DNA from: Garicola koreensis
GTDB taxonomy: Bacteria; Actinomycetota; Actinomycetes; Actinomycetales; Micrococcaceae
Direction of reading: 5' to 3'
DNA length: 64,000 nt
Assembly (NCBI RefSeq): GCF_014195445.1
Contig: NZ_JACIBT010000001.1
Coordinates: forward strand, 868,001 to 932,000
Part shown: one piece after another, positions 24,412 through 32,926 of the stretch
How positions within the stretch are numbered: the stretch's first letter is position 1
Layout: each line of letters opens with the position of its first letter
Position numbers and translations under genes: made by a program
Notes under the pieces: model-generated
Told to the model about the DNA's origin: nothing
What the model saw: only the letters and a program-made list of their open reading frames with translations
The model's database searches: none

Positions 24412-25587
24412 ATGCCCCAAGACTCGGCCTCCCCTTCGAAAAAGCCCGGATACCCCAAGCGACTGGCCCAGCGCGCACTGAACAACGTGAAGGATCCCCG
24501 CGGGATCCCGGAGCGCACTGCGAAGACCTACCGCTACCGCCGTCGTCAGTTCGGTGCCGCTCGTCGCTTCCTGCGCAAAGAGTTCCGGTGGGCCACCGAC
24601 TGGTCCAACCGCAAGCCCGAATGGTGGCGCCGCGGGTTCCTCTCCCGCTCGGTGACGCTGTATCAGCTGCCCGATAATGACCCCTCGCTCTACATCAACG
24701 ACGTCCAGCGCTACTTCCGCACCAAGAACATGGTCAGTCCCCACCTGCAGGAGGTGCTGAACAATAAGTTCTCCTTCTTCCTGCTGGTCAACAGTCTGGG
24801 CCTGGACAGCGACGTCGTCGACCTGTTGGGGGTGCACTCCCGCGGGTATGTGCAGCCGTTCCCGAAGAAGGGACGGATCGAGCTGGAGACCTTCCTGGAG
24901 CAGACCCTGAAGGAACGCGGCCACATCTTCGTCAAACCCCTCCACGGTGCCGAAGCCAACGGGGTCCGCTCACTGAAGCTCACCGACGAGGGCTACCGCA
25001 TGGACGGCAGCGCGGCTGAGCTGCACCAGATCGCCGACTGGGTCCGCACGTTCCCCCGCCCGCTGCTCTTTGAGGCGGCACTGACGCAGCACGGCGACCA
25101 AGCTGCGCTGAACCCGCACTCGACCAACACCATCCGGCTGCTGACCATGCCGGATGTCGAAGGCGACTTCTCCCCCTTCATCGCCCGAGCCTCCCAACGG
25201 ATCGGCAGCCTGCGCTCCGGCCACATCGACAACTGGACCAAGGGCGGGCTGAGCGCCAACGTGGACTTAGACGACGGCACACTCTCGGCCGCCGCGCAGC
25301 TGCCTGAGGACAACCAGCTGCACTGGTTCTCCGAGCACCCCGACAGCGGTGCGCGCATCCAGGGCCACCAGGTCCCCTTCTGGGAAGAGACCAAGGAACT
25401 GGTGCTGGAGGCCGCCGGCCGGCTGGCGTTCATGGAGTACGTCGGCTGGGACATTGTCATCACCGCCTCCGGGCCAGTCATCCTGGAAGCCAATATCAAC
25501 TCCGGGATGAACGTGCTGCAGGTCCACGGCCCGCTGCTGGCCGACCCGCGCGCCGCCGCCTACTACCGCTCCCGCGGGGTGGTCTGA
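24412..25587 (+). CDS. Sugar-transfer-associated ATP-grasp protein (ATPgrasp_ST)
   Basis: A 391-residue protein with a basic N-terminus (~1-90) followed by an ATP-grasp: HIFVKPLHGAEANGVRSL supplies the ATP-binding Lys, NTIRLLTMPD and HIDNWTKGGLSANVDL are ATPgrasp_ST (PF14397) hallmarks, and YVGWDIVITASGPVILEAN gives the metal-binding Asp and E-x-N. It belongs to the same family as 17863-19299 but lacks the acylphosphatase-like domain, so the two flank smc with different architectures. Family members are thought to modify surface polysaccharides or peptides. Substrate unknown. Confidence 0.8.
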   Translation: MPQDSASPSKKPGYPKRLAQRALNNVKDPRGIPERTAKTYRYRRRQFGAARRFLRKEFRWATDWSNRKPEWWRRGFLSRSVTLYQLPDNDPSLYINDVQRYFRTKNMVSPHLQEVLNNKFSFFLLVNSLGLDSDVVDLLGVHSRGYVQPFPKKGRIELETFLEQTLKERGHIFVKPLHGAEANGVRSLKLTDEGYRMDGSAAELHQIADWVRTFPRPLLFEAALTQHGDQAALNPHSTNTIRLLTMPDVEGDFSPFIARASQRIGSLRSGHIDNWTKGGLSANVDLDDGTLSAAAQLPEDNQLHWFSEHPDSGARIQGHQVPFWEETKELVLEAAGRLAFMEYVGWDIVITASGPVILEANINSGMNVLQVHGPLLADPRAAAYYRSRGVV

Positions 25588-25598
25588 GCCCCCGCCCC

Positions 25599-25615
25599 TG
25601 AGGGCTGGACCCTCA
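25599..25615. terminator. Short hairpin between convergent genes
   Basis: TGAGGG (25599-25604) and CCCTCA (25610-25615) form a 6-bp stem with a 5-nt loop in the 39-base gap between the convergent ATPgrasp_ST and nitroreductase genes. There is no T-run, so only a candidate terminator. Confidence 0.35.
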
Positions 25616-25626
25616 TGGCTGGGCGT

Positions 25627-26223
25627 TCAGTGCTGACCGTCTCCGGCGGGACCCGGCATGGAGCCCAGAAACTGGTGCGGATCCAAGGCGGGGCGGTTTG
25701 ACTCGAGCATACGGCGCCGAAACGAGTCGGAAATGCTGCCCACGTACAGCCATCCCATCAGGTGCTCTTGCTCGCTCAGCCCGTGGGCCGCACGCACTTC
25801 CGCGCTGTTGGCCAGCACACCGGTGCGCCACATGACGCCCCATCCTGCCTGCCACAGCGCCAGTTCCAACAAGTGGCCCGCCCCAGCAGCGGTAGCCAGC
25901 TGCTCCCACTCTGGGACCTTCGGGTGGTCGGTGGGACTGGCAACCATTGCGATGAGCAGCTCGGCGCGCAGGGGCTTGGTGTTGGAGTCACCGGGTTCGC
26001 GCACTGTGCCAGCCGCGGCATCCAGCGCCTCGCCCAGCCGAGCACGGTCGTCCCCGCGCAGGGTGATCAACCGCCAGGGCCGCAGCGCTTTGTGATCAGC
26101 CACCGGGGTCACCGCGGCCAAAAGCTCCAGAAGCTCCTCATCGGTGGGGGCCTCCGGACCCACTTTGGACACCGACCGTCGGGTCGCCATGGATTCCAGG
26201 ACCGGATCGGAGAAGAACGTCAT
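25627..26223 (-). CDS. Nitroreductase family protein
   Basis: A 198-residue FMN-dependent nitroreductase-fold protein. It starts MTFFSDPVLESMATRRSVSK (the Arg-Arg-Ser of the FMN site), with ALRPWRLITLRGDDR and the C-terminal helix region LLELALWQAGWGVMWRTG typical of the YdjA/NfsB group. ATG 26223 is chosen over an upstream 116-residue extension that reads through the divergent regulator's promoter. It is divergent from an HTH regulator, with an inverted repeat between them. Predicted NAD(P)H-dependent reduction of nitro compounds, quinones or a dehydrogenation. Confidence 0.85.
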   Translation of the reverse strand: MTFFSDPVLESMATRRSVSKVGPEAPTDEELLELLAAVTPVADHKALRPWRLITLRGDDRARLGEALDAAAGTVREPGDSNTKPLRAELLIAMVASPTDHPKVPEWEQLATAAGAGHLLELALWQAGWGVMWRTGVLANSAEVRAAHGLSEQEHLMGWLYVGSISDSFRRRMLESNRPALDPHQFLGSMPGPAGDGQH

Positions 26224-26291
26224 AGCCTCGATTGTCCCTTGCCGCTCGCCGGCAGCGCCAGCGAGTCCCCCGCCTGCGATCGACGTCGTTG

Positions 26292-26308
26292 ATACCGAGG
26301 AACGGTAT
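26292..26308. promoter_or_regulatory. Inverted-repeat operator between nitroreductase and HTH regulator
   Basis: ATACCG (26292-26297) and CGGTAT (26303-26308) form a perfect 6-bp inverted repeat with a 5-nt spacer in the divergent intergenic region. It is positioned to control both genes, and I infer that the adjacent HTH regulator binds it. Confidence 0.5.
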
Positions 26309-26319
26309 TCTCGACGCAT

Positions 26320-26359
26320 GAGCGTGAATACTTCAATCAGCTTGGACGTGGGGTTATGA
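26320..26359 (+). CDS. Possible 12-13 residue leader ORF overlapping the regulator start
   Basis: ATG 26320 opens MSVNTSISLDVGL, whose TGA overlaps the regulator start as ATGA at 26356-26359. It lies directly downstream of the inverted repeat. It could couple translation to the regulator gene or be the N-terminal trace of an old start. Support is positional only. Confidence 0.3.
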
Positions 26360-27051
26360 GCCAGGATCCGGTCGATGATCGCGCAGAGTACGCCCGAGCT
26401 GACTCGCGCGGACGAGTCCTTCAAGTAATCCGCGCGTCTGCTGCCGGATGTGATGTCCAGTTCATCGCTGAGCAGACCGGTTTGCACCCCAACACAGTGC
26501 GTTTTCACCTGGAACGGCTCGAAGCAGACGATCTGGTGCTGCGGCACGTGGGACGCGGTGGCGGCCATGGGCGTCCTCCGTTGATGTACACCGCCGCGGC
26601 GGTTCCGAATGCCGGGGACAAACAGCGCGAATTCGGTCAGCTCGCTAGGGTCCTGGCGAGACTCATCGCGACTATGGACTCTGACCCAGTCGGGCCGTCT
26701 ATCGAGGCTGGTCGGGCCTGGGGCCTCGAGCTGTCGTCGGATTCTTCTGAGGCACAGTCCCCAGAAGATGCGGTGGACGCACTGACCCAGATCCTAGACC
26801 AGATCGGCTTTGCGCCAGAGGTCTCCCACGACGGTCAAGGCCTGGTAGTCCTGCAGCGCCACTGTCCGTTTCTGGAGGTAGCCCAGTCCCATCAGGACGT
26901 CGTCTGCTCAGTGCACCTGGGTCTGATGCGAGGACTCCTCGAGGGGCTGGACGCCCCGGTAGCTGTCGACCGTCTGACACCTTTCGCCACTCCAAACGGC
27001 TGCCGAGCGTCACTGTCGCCGTTGACGAAGCCATCTGAGGTGGCGCAGTGA
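26356..27051 (+). CDS. HTH transcriptional regulator with Cys-containing C-terminal domain
   Basis: A 231-residue protein. An N-terminal winged helix (~18-75; VQFIAEQTGLHPNTVRFHLE, then RGGGHGRPPLMYTA) resembles actinobacterial SufR/Rv1460-like and other DeoR/ArsR-type regulators. The C-terminal half contains RHCPFLEVAQ, VVCSVHLGLMRGLLEG and NGCRASLSP, three cysteines spaced like the Fe-S-binding cysteines of SufR-type proteins. It is divergent from the nitroreductase with a shared inverted repeat, so redox or Fe-S-responsive control of that gene is a reasonable inference. No suf genes are in the window. Confidence 0.7.
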   Translation: MSQDPVDDRAEYARADSRGRVLQVIRASAAGCDVQFIAEQTGLHPNTVRFHLERLEADDLVLRHVGRGGGHGRPPLMYTAAAVPNAGDKQREFGQLARVLARLIATMDSDPVGPSIEAGRAWGLELSSDSSEAQSPEDAVDALTQILDQIGFAPEVSHDGQGLVVLQRHCPFLEVAQSHQDVVCSVHLGLMRGLLEGLDAPVAVDRLTPFATPNGCRASLSPLTKPSEVAQ

Positions 27052-27216
27052 ATACCAGCTCGGTCAGACAGGCCTCATCACCGGGGGTTCATGTGCGGTT
27101 CTAACGCCAGTAGTCGTTGGCTGCCGCCACCGTGCTGAACTCTGTGGCTACCACATGGGAAGCCATAGTGAGTGAATCGGCACTTGTGGCGTACCCGGAT
27201 GCTAAAGAAGATCGTC

Positions 27217-28164
27217 CTACTCTTCGAGGCGGGGATCTTCGCCGGCCGGCACAACCATCACCGGACCCGCAGCGTGCATGATGACATCAGAGGACGTCGA
27301 GCCCAGCAGTGCACGCGCAACTCCACCTCGACCGCGAGTTCCTACAACGGTCAGCTGGGAGCGGTCAGTCTCTTCCCCTAAGACCTCCCCTGAGGGGCCG
27401 TCATAGAGTGCGGGGGTGATTGTCAGGGTGCTGAAGTGCTTGGAGAGCCACTGCACGTCGTCTTCAAGTTGGTCTTCCAGCTGACGCCGGCGTCGTTCTC
27501 CCTCCTCCTCCCGCGGCCCCAGTTCTGGGTACCAGATCAATGATCCCTCTATGGGTGCGATTGCCATGACAACACGCAGCTCCACCTGTAGGGCGGCGGC
27601 CACTTCGGCCGCGCGCAGGGCTGCCAGTCTGGAGCCCTTGGACTGGTCTATTCCCACGACGACGGGACGCTGATCCACGCGCGTGTATCGGGCTTGACCC
27701 TCGCCCTGAGGCGGCTCGTAGTACTGATCCACAACCACGGTGGGGCAATTGGCGTGGGCTGGCAGCGCCGAAGAGACCGAGCCGAGCATCCGACCGACGA
27801 ACCCACCGCGCCCACGGGCACCGACGACGGCGATCTCAGCCTCGCGGGATCGGGCGACCAACACCCCTGCGGCGTCACCGTCATCAATGTGGAAACTCAC
27901 ATCGCCGGGATAGTCCTTCAGCTGTTCACGGGCCTTCTCCACCACTTCCTCAGCCACGCGGCGGGCCAGCGACTCATCAGAGTCGTAAGGGACATCGCCG
28001 GCGATCAGACGGGGCACGGTGAAGGCGCTCACGACAGTCAGCGGCACCCCGCGGGCGAGCGCTTCGATGGCGCTCCAATGCAATGCGCGAACGGCGTGCT
28101 CGGAACCGTCGAAACCGACCAGAACTCCCAGGGAATTGGTGCTTCCAACGCTCTGCGCGGCCAT
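27217..28164 (-). CDS. Universal stress protein, tandem UspA domains
   Basis: A 315-residue protein with two UspA repeats. Repeat 1 starts LGVLVGFDGSEHAVRALHWS and ends with the ATP-binding signature VGARGRGGFVGRMLGSVS. Repeat 2 starts VVVGIDQSKGSRLAAL and ends VGTRGRGGVARALLGSTS. G-2x-G-9x-G-S/T motifs in both indicate ATP binding. It is divergent from a second tandem Usp at 28343. Such pairs in actinobacteria respond to hypoxia or starvation; no DosR-type box was identified here. Confidence 0.9.
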   Translation of the reverse strand: MAAQSVGSTNSLGVLVGFDGSEHAVRALHWSAIEALARGVPLTVVSAFTVPRLIAGDVPYDSDESLARRVAEEVVEKAREQLKDYPGDVSFHIDDGDAAGVLVARSREAEIAVVGARGRGGFVGRMLGSVSSALPAHANCPTVVVDQYYEPPQGEGQARYTRVDQRPVVVGIDQSKGSRLAALRAAEVAAALQVELRVVMAIAPIEGSLIWYPELGPREEEGERRRRQLEDQLEDDVQWLSKHFSTLTITPALYDGPSGEVLGEETDRSQLTVVGTRGRGGVARALLGSTSSDVIMHAAGPVMVVPAGEDPRLEE

Positions 28165-28342
28165 GAATACCCCTCCTCGTCCCGTTAGAGGACCTCGTCG
28201 TCGCCCTTTACATGCAGACTAGCAGTGCTATGTATCACAGTATAGGTCGAGCCATCGACTAGACTCAGTCATGCCGGGGCGGTTTATCACGGGGGGCTGC
28301 CGCTACCGTCTTCGCTCCAGCGCCCCCGAGAGAGGGCCTTCC

Positions 28343-29314
28343 ATGGACAAGGACGCTGCCACCGCCAGAGGCGCAACGGATTTCATCTCGGCCGACCGGA
28401 AGCTGGGGGTCGTGGTGGGGTTCGACGGATCCCCCTACGCAAAGCTGGCCCTGCACTATGCTGCACGATCCGCCCAACGCCGCGGCTGTGTCCTGACTGT
28501 GCTCACCTCATTCACGGTGCCGCCAGGGGTCTACGCCCACCTGGCGAGTGTTCCGCGCGTACCCGATGAGCAGCTGAAGGAGCAGGCCACCAAAGAGAGA
28601 CTGGACCAGGCCCGTGAGCTGCTGAAGGACTATCCCGGCGAGGTCTCCTACGTCGCTGAAGAGGGCGACGCCGCCGGCATCCTGGTGGAGAAGTCTCAGG
28701 ATGCGCAGCTATTGGTGGTCGGTGGCCGCGGCCTCGGCGGCTTCTTGGGGCTGCTGCTGGGCTCGGTGGCCTCGGCTCTGCCAGCACACGCCAACTGCCC
28801 CACTGTCATTGTTCCGGGCAATTACGACGAGGGCGAAGGCGCAGCTCGGTTCGCCCCGGTGGAGCGCTCTGTGCCGGTCGTCGTCGGTGTTGACGGCTCC
28901 GCGAATAGCCGCACAGCTGTCCTGGAGGCGGCGCGGGCGGCCGTGGAGCGCGAGGTCCAGCTGCAGGTTCTCATGGTGCTGCCCCCGCTGGAGGGTGCAT
29001 TGACCTGGTATCCGGAGCTGACCGACCAGATGACTGAGCGGACCGAACAGCGCCGGGCAGAACTGCAGGAAACCCTCAATGACGAATCCCACTGGGTCAA
29101 GGGGCACTTCCCCGAGGTAGAGGTAGCGACAACTGTGGAGTCCGGTGATCCGGTCGCGGTGCTGCGCGAGAAATCTCGAACAGCGCAGCTGACTGTAGTC
29201 GGCACCCGTGGCAACGGCGGATTCAAAAGCGCCATGCTGGGTTCGGTCTCCCGAGGGCTGCTGCTCCGCGCTGAGGGCCCGGTGATGGTCGTCCCCCAGC
29301 CGCACAAAGACTGA
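28343..29314 (+). CDS. Universal stress protein, tandem UspA domains
   Basis: A 323-residue paralogue of the divergent Usp gene. Repeat 1 has LGVVVGFDGSPYAKLAL and VVGGRGLGGFLGLLLGSVAS; repeat 2 has VVVGVDGSANSRTAVL and VVGTRGNGGFKSAMLGSVSR. ATG 28343 (MDKDAAT) is preceded by GAGGG and avoids a 24-residue upstream extension without Usp similarity. It is followed by fdxA on the same strand. A cytoplasmic ATP-binding stress protein. Confidence 0.9.
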   Translation: MDKDAATARGATDFISADRKLGVVVGFDGSPYAKLALHYAARSAQRRGCVLTVLTSFTVPPGVYAHLASVPRVPDEQLKEQATKERLDQARELLKDYPGEVSYVAEEGDAAGILVEKSQDAQLLVVGGRGLGGFLGLLLGSVASALPAHANCPTVIVPGNYDEGEGAARFAPVERSVPVVVGVDGSANSRTAVLEAARAAVEREVQLQVLMVLPPLEGALTWYPELTDQMTERTEQRRAELQETLNDESHWVKGHFPEVEVATTVESGDPVAVLREKSRTAQLTVVGTRGNGGFKSAMLGSVSRGLLLRAEGPVMVVPQPHKD

Positions 29315-29472
29315 CTGGCACTTTTATCCCATTGCTACTTGTATAAATACTGCTATCGTGGTCAGCATCCGAAGGTCGCGATGTGGGCTGGGTGCGAGCG
29401 CCTTGCACAACCTGATACCGGGGATGGTGCATCTATGCCACTGAGATCTAATGTGCGCGTAAAGGAGTGCTG

Positions 29473-29790
29473 ATGACCTACGTGATCGCCCTGCCCTGTG
29501 TTGATGTCAAAGATCTGGCGTGCGTCGACGAGTGCCCGGTCGACTGCATCTACGAGGGTGAGCGCAGCCTCTACATTCACCCGGATGAATGCATCGACTG
29601 CGGTGCCTGTGAACCGGTATGCCCCGTGGAAGCCATCTACTACGAAGATGATCTCCCGGAGAAATGGTCTGAGTATTACCGGGCGAACGTGGAGTTCTTC
29701 GACGATCTCGGCTCCCCCGGCGGGGCCGCGCAAACAGGTCCGATACCAAAAGACCACGAAGTGGTGGCCCAGCTGCCGCCGCAGACCTAG
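29473..29790 (+). CDS. fdxA: 7Fe ferredoxin FdxA
   Basis: A 105-residue ferredoxin. MTYVIALPCVDVKDLACVDE is followed by CPVDCIYEG and CIDCGACEPVCP. The cysteine spacing fits one [3Fe-4S] and one [4Fe-4S] cluster, as in the actinobacterial FdxA family. ATG 29473 is chosen because AAGGAG lies just upstream and the family starts MTYVIA; an upstream ATG only two codons earlier overlaps the Shine-Dalgarno. It is followed at 64 bases by sdhB. It serves as an electron carrier for, among others, P450s and oxidoreductases. Confidence 0.93.
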   Translation: MTYVIALPCVDVKDLACVDECPVDCIYEGERSLYIHPDECIDCGACEPVCPVEAIYYEDDLPEKWSEYYRANVEFFDDLGSPGGAAQTGPIPKDHEVVAQLPPQT

Positions 29791-29854
29791 AGCACCGACT
29801 CAACACCAAATCGGTGGTATTCACCCGCTACGAGCCGATGGAGCGTAAGTACTG

Positions 29855-30643
29855 ATGAGCACTCCCACAGTTGAGCAAGAGCCCCCTTCCAAGATCGACC
29901 TGGCCGAAACCGGTGACGGCGGCGCAGCTGCTGAGAGCTTTGAGATCACCCTGAAGGTCCGCCGCTATGACCCCGAGCGTGCTGAGGAGACCTGGTGGGA
30001 CGAGTGGACGCTGACCATGGACGGCACCGACCGTGTGCTGGATGCGCTGCACCAGGTCAAGTGGTACACGGACGGTTCCCTGACCTTCCGCCGCTCCTGC
30101 GCCCACGGCATCTGCGGCTCCGACGCGATGCGCATCAACGGCTTCAACCGGTTGGCCTGCAAGACTCTGGTGAAAGACTTGGACACCTCCAAGCCCATCA
30201 CCGTGGAGGCGATCAAGGGCCTGCCGATCGAGAAGGACCTGATCGTAGACATGGAGCCATTCTTCCAGTCCTACCGGGAGATCATGCCCTTCTTCATCAA
30301 CAACTCCCCGGAGCCCAGCGCTGAGCGGCAACAGTCACCGGAGGAGCGCGAGCGCTTCGATGACACCACCAAGTGCATCCTGTGTGCCGCCTGCACCAGC
30401 GCCTGCCCTGTCTTCTGGACCGACGGCCAGTACTTCGGCCCAGCAGCGATCGTCAACGCCCACCGCTTCATCTTCGACTCCCGCGACGACGCCGGAGACA
30501 TGCGACTGGAGGTGCTCAACGACAAGGAGGGGGTGTGGCGCTGCCGCACCACCTTCAACTGCACCGACGCCTGCCCCCGCGGCATTCAGGTCACCAAGGC
30601 CATTTCCGAAGTCAAGAACGCAATCCTCACCCGCTCCCTCTGA
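29855..30643 (+). CDS. sdhB: Succinate dehydrogenase/fumarate reductase iron-sulfur subunit
   Basis: A 262-residue SdhB. It has the [2Fe-2S] region (RRSCAHGICGSDAMRING), the [4Fe-4S] ligands CILCAACTSACP, and the third cluster segment CTDACPRGIQVTKAI. It carries electrons from the flavoprotein SdhA to the membrane anchors. Unusually, neither sdhA nor sdhC/D is adjacent: fdxA precedes it and a glycan-locus gene converges from the other side. The usual actinobacterial order is sdhCDAB, so either the rest of the complex is elsewhere or this is a second copy. Confidence 0.92.
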   Translation: MSTPTVEQEPPSKIDLAETGDGGAAAESFEITLKVRRYDPERAEETWWDEWTLTMDGTDRVLDALHQVKWYTDGSLTFRRSCAHGICGSDAMRINGFNRLACKTLVKDLDTSKPITVEAIKGLPIEKDLIVDMEPFFQSYREIMPFFINNSPEPSAERQQSPEERERFDDTTKCILCAACTSACPVFWTDGQYFGPAAIVNAHRFIFDSRDDAGDMRLEVLNDKEGVWRCRTTFNCTDACPRGIQVTKAISEVKNAILTRSL

Positions 30644-30675
30644 CCCCGGTTCACCGTTGCGGCGCAGTGCGCGCC

Positions 30676-31221
30676 CTACCGCCTGGCCACCGGCGTGTGA
30701 ACCCGGGTGAGCCGCCGCAGGACCGCGGCCCGGTGACCCGCCGACCCCTGAGCGTCCAGCAGCGCCGTGCGCTCAGCTCCGGCGAAGTCCTCCACCGCCG
30801 CCACCACCTGCGGATCGGCGGTGACCAGGTGGGTGACCACCGCTGCCAGCGGGTGCTGCACCTGCGCAGCCGCGGTCACCACCAGCACGGTCGGCACACT
30901 GTGCTGCTCGGCCAGGATCAGCGGCTCCAGGTACTCAGGCGGAATCTGCTCGGAGGCTTCCGGGACGGTGAGCACGACGACGTCGAGGCGGCGGACCTCA
31001 GCCGCGGCGGCCTCAGATCTCAGTGGTGCCGCAGCAGGCAGCGAGAATGGCAGCTCGCCCAACACACCCTCGCCCAACATCCCTTCGCTCAACACACCGG
31101 TGCGCGGCAGGATCCGGCTGCGTGCTGCGCGCAGCATTCTGCGGCTGAAGCGCCGGCCCCGGCGCAGGGTGGGCAGCAGCGTGGTTCCGACCCATGTGGT
31201 CTCCAGCGGCTTATCAGGCAT
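30676..31221 (-). CDS. Hypothetical protein at the end of a glycan gene run
   Basis: A 181-residue protein I do not recognise. After a basic N-terminus, residues ~75-150 (RLDVVVLTVPEASEQIPPEY, then HSVPTVLVVTAA and VTHLVTADPQVV) look like one Rossmann-type half of a glycosyltransferase-like fold, without a donor-binding half. Its ATG overlaps the stop of the asparagine-synthetase-like gene by 8 nt (ATGCCTGA), so it is translated with it. It is the last gene of a three-gene minus-strand operon. Confidence 0.6.
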   Translation of the reverse strand: MPDKPLETTWVGTTLLPTLRRGRRFSRRMLRAARSRILPRTGVLSEGMLGEGVLGELPFSLPAAAPLRSEAAAAEVRRLDVVVLTVPEASEQIPPEYLEPLILAEQHSVPTVLVVTAAAQVQHPLAAVVTHLVTADPQVVAAVEDFAGAERTALLDAQGSAGHRAAVLRRLTRVHTPVARR

Positions 31222-32926
31222 CGAGGATCCTTCGGGGGTCGGTTTCCGTCAGCTGCGAACCGTAGTCCTCCAGCCACAGCGCCAGTACGGCCAGTCCGCG
31301 GATCAGGTGCTGGGGCCGCTGGGAGTTCAGCAGCCGCTGCCAGACCACCAGCCCGTGGGGTTCCTCTGGGTCGGCCTGCGCCAGCGTCTTAGAGAGCAGA
31401 TCCCGCACCGCGGACCCCCGGATGAGCCGGGCCAGGTAGCCGGCACCTTCTCGGCTGGCGATGCGCCGCTTGTGGTGGTGGGTGCCCACCAGGTCGTCGG
31501 CGGTGGCCATGCCGCGCAGCCGCAGATCTGAGGCGGCCAACAGGTCCGGGTACCAGGCGCCGTCGGCCTTGACCCGGTGCGGCAGCTGAAGGGCCAGGCG
31601 CACCACATGGTCACCGATCATCGGCATCACGGTGGGCCGGGCCCCGCCTAAGACTTTTGCCGGCGCCTGGGCGATTCCCGGCACTGAACGCATCCGGTAG
31701 GCGGCCAGGGTGTGACCGTTGGGGTGATCGAAGTACTTCTCCACCAGCGGCACAGCTCGCCCCCGGCTGCGTGTGCTCACCGCCTGAGCACCAGGTTCGC
31801 TCAGCACTTTGGGTCCGGCGCTCAGGTAGCGGGTGCGGGCTGCGATGCGTGCCTCCACCAGCTCGGCAGCCGACATCGAATCGGCGTCGGGCGGGTCAGC
31901 GAAGCCCCCGCCGAAGAACACGCCTCCGCCGAGTCCGTCGAAGACTGGGCCGGACTGCTGCCGCAGCCGCTGCGCCACCGGGGTCAGCCAGAAGTGGAAG
32001 GAGGCTTGGTAGTCCACGGCGTCCACGTAGCGCCTGAAGTCCTGGCCGAAGTCGGCGTAGCCGCCCACGATGATCTGCTGGCGCACCCCCAGCCGCTGCG
32101 CCACCCGGGCACCGATCAGTTCCTCCAGGGCGGATCCGGCATCAGAGCTGGTCGTCCACGCGGTCACCTGCTCCGGCTGCTGGGCCTCGCGCAGCGCTAG
32201 GGCGGTCAGCATCCGGGAGTCCCGGCCCCCGGAGAGCATCGGGTTGGCGACCCCTGCCGGTTCCAGGTAGGGGCGCATCGTGGCCGCCATCTGTTCCACC
32301 GTCTCGTGGGTGACGTCCTCCAGGTTGGCCGGAGTCTGCGGCGTGTAGTCCTCCCAGGGCCAGTGGGCGCAGCGCAGCTGTGCGGTTCCGGTCTCATCCA
32401 GCTGGATGTGCTCCATGGGCATCAGCCGGTGGTAGTCGGTGAACGTGGTGCGGCCCTCCAGCGGGGCGCCGAAGGCGATGATCTCCGCCCAGGACTGCCA
32501 GTCGGGGGTGAGCCGTTCGGCGGTGTCGGCCAGCCAGCGCAGTCGGGTGGAGAAGAAGACCGCGCCCTCAGCGGCGTGGACGTAGATGACCTGCGCGCCA
32601 GAGACGCTGCCGTGCACCACCCCGGTGCCGTCGAGGATCCGGAACCCGCAGGCATCAGCAGTGCGGGCCGTCTCGGTCCAGGAGTCCGCTGTGTCCGCGG
32701 CGCCTGCGGCGTTCCAGGCTGCGGCCAGGGTGCCGTCAGCCAGCTGGACGATCTGCAGCGCGGAACTGCCGAACACCATGATCCCCGCCTGCTGATGCTG
32801 CACGCTGAGGTCCACGCCTTCGGTCTGTGCCCGTTGGGCCATATCGGCTGCCCGGCGGCGGTGCTCCTCGGTCAGGTCACCGAAGGCACCGCAGACCGCT
32901 GTGGGTTCGTCGGTGCGCTCAATCAT
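31214..32926 (-). CDS. Asparagine-synthetase-like protein without glutaminase Cys
   Basis: A 570-residue protein. Residues ~220-420 carry the PP-loop ATP-pyrophosphatase motif (PMLSGGRDSRMLTALAL), and FDGLGGGVFFGGG and ERIAS-like segments of the synthetase domain follow. The N-terminus starts MIERTD and lacks the Cys2 nucleophile needed to use glutamine, although ~50-180 keeps a weak Ntn-like outline (QVIYVHAAEGAVFFSTRLRW). Such proteins occur in capsule and lasso-peptide loci. Here the 8-nt overlaps with the glycosyltransferase upstream and the gene downstream argue for amidation of, or bond formation on, a surface polymer. Substrate unknown. Confidence 0.75.
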   Translation of the reverse strand: MIERTDEPTAVCGAFGDLTEEHRRRAADMAQRAQTEGVDLSVQHQQAGIMVFGSSALQIVQLADGTLAAAWNAAGAADTADSWTETARTADACGFRILDGTGVVHGSVSGAQVIYVHAAEGAVFFSTRLRWLADTAERLTPDWQSWAEIIAFGAPLEGRTTFTDYHRLMPMEHIQLDETGTAQLRCAHWPWEDYTPQTPANLEDVTHETVEQMAATMRPYLEPAGVANPMLSGGRDSRMLTALALREAQQPEQVTAWTTSSDAGSALEELIGARVAQRLGVRQQIIVGGYADFGQDFRRYVDAVDYQASFHFWLTPVAQRLRQQSGPVFDGLGGGVFFGGGFADPPDADSMSAAELVEARIAARTRYLSAGPKVLSEPGAQAVSTRSRGRAVPLVEKYFDHPNGHTLAAYRMRSVPGIAQAPAKVLGGARPTVMPMIGDHVVRLALQLPHRVKADGAWYPDLLAASDLRLRGMATADDLVGTHHHKRRIASREGAGYLARLIRGSAVRDLLSKTLAQADPEEPHGLVVWQRLLNSQRPQHLIRGLAVLALWLEDYGSQLTETDPRRILDA

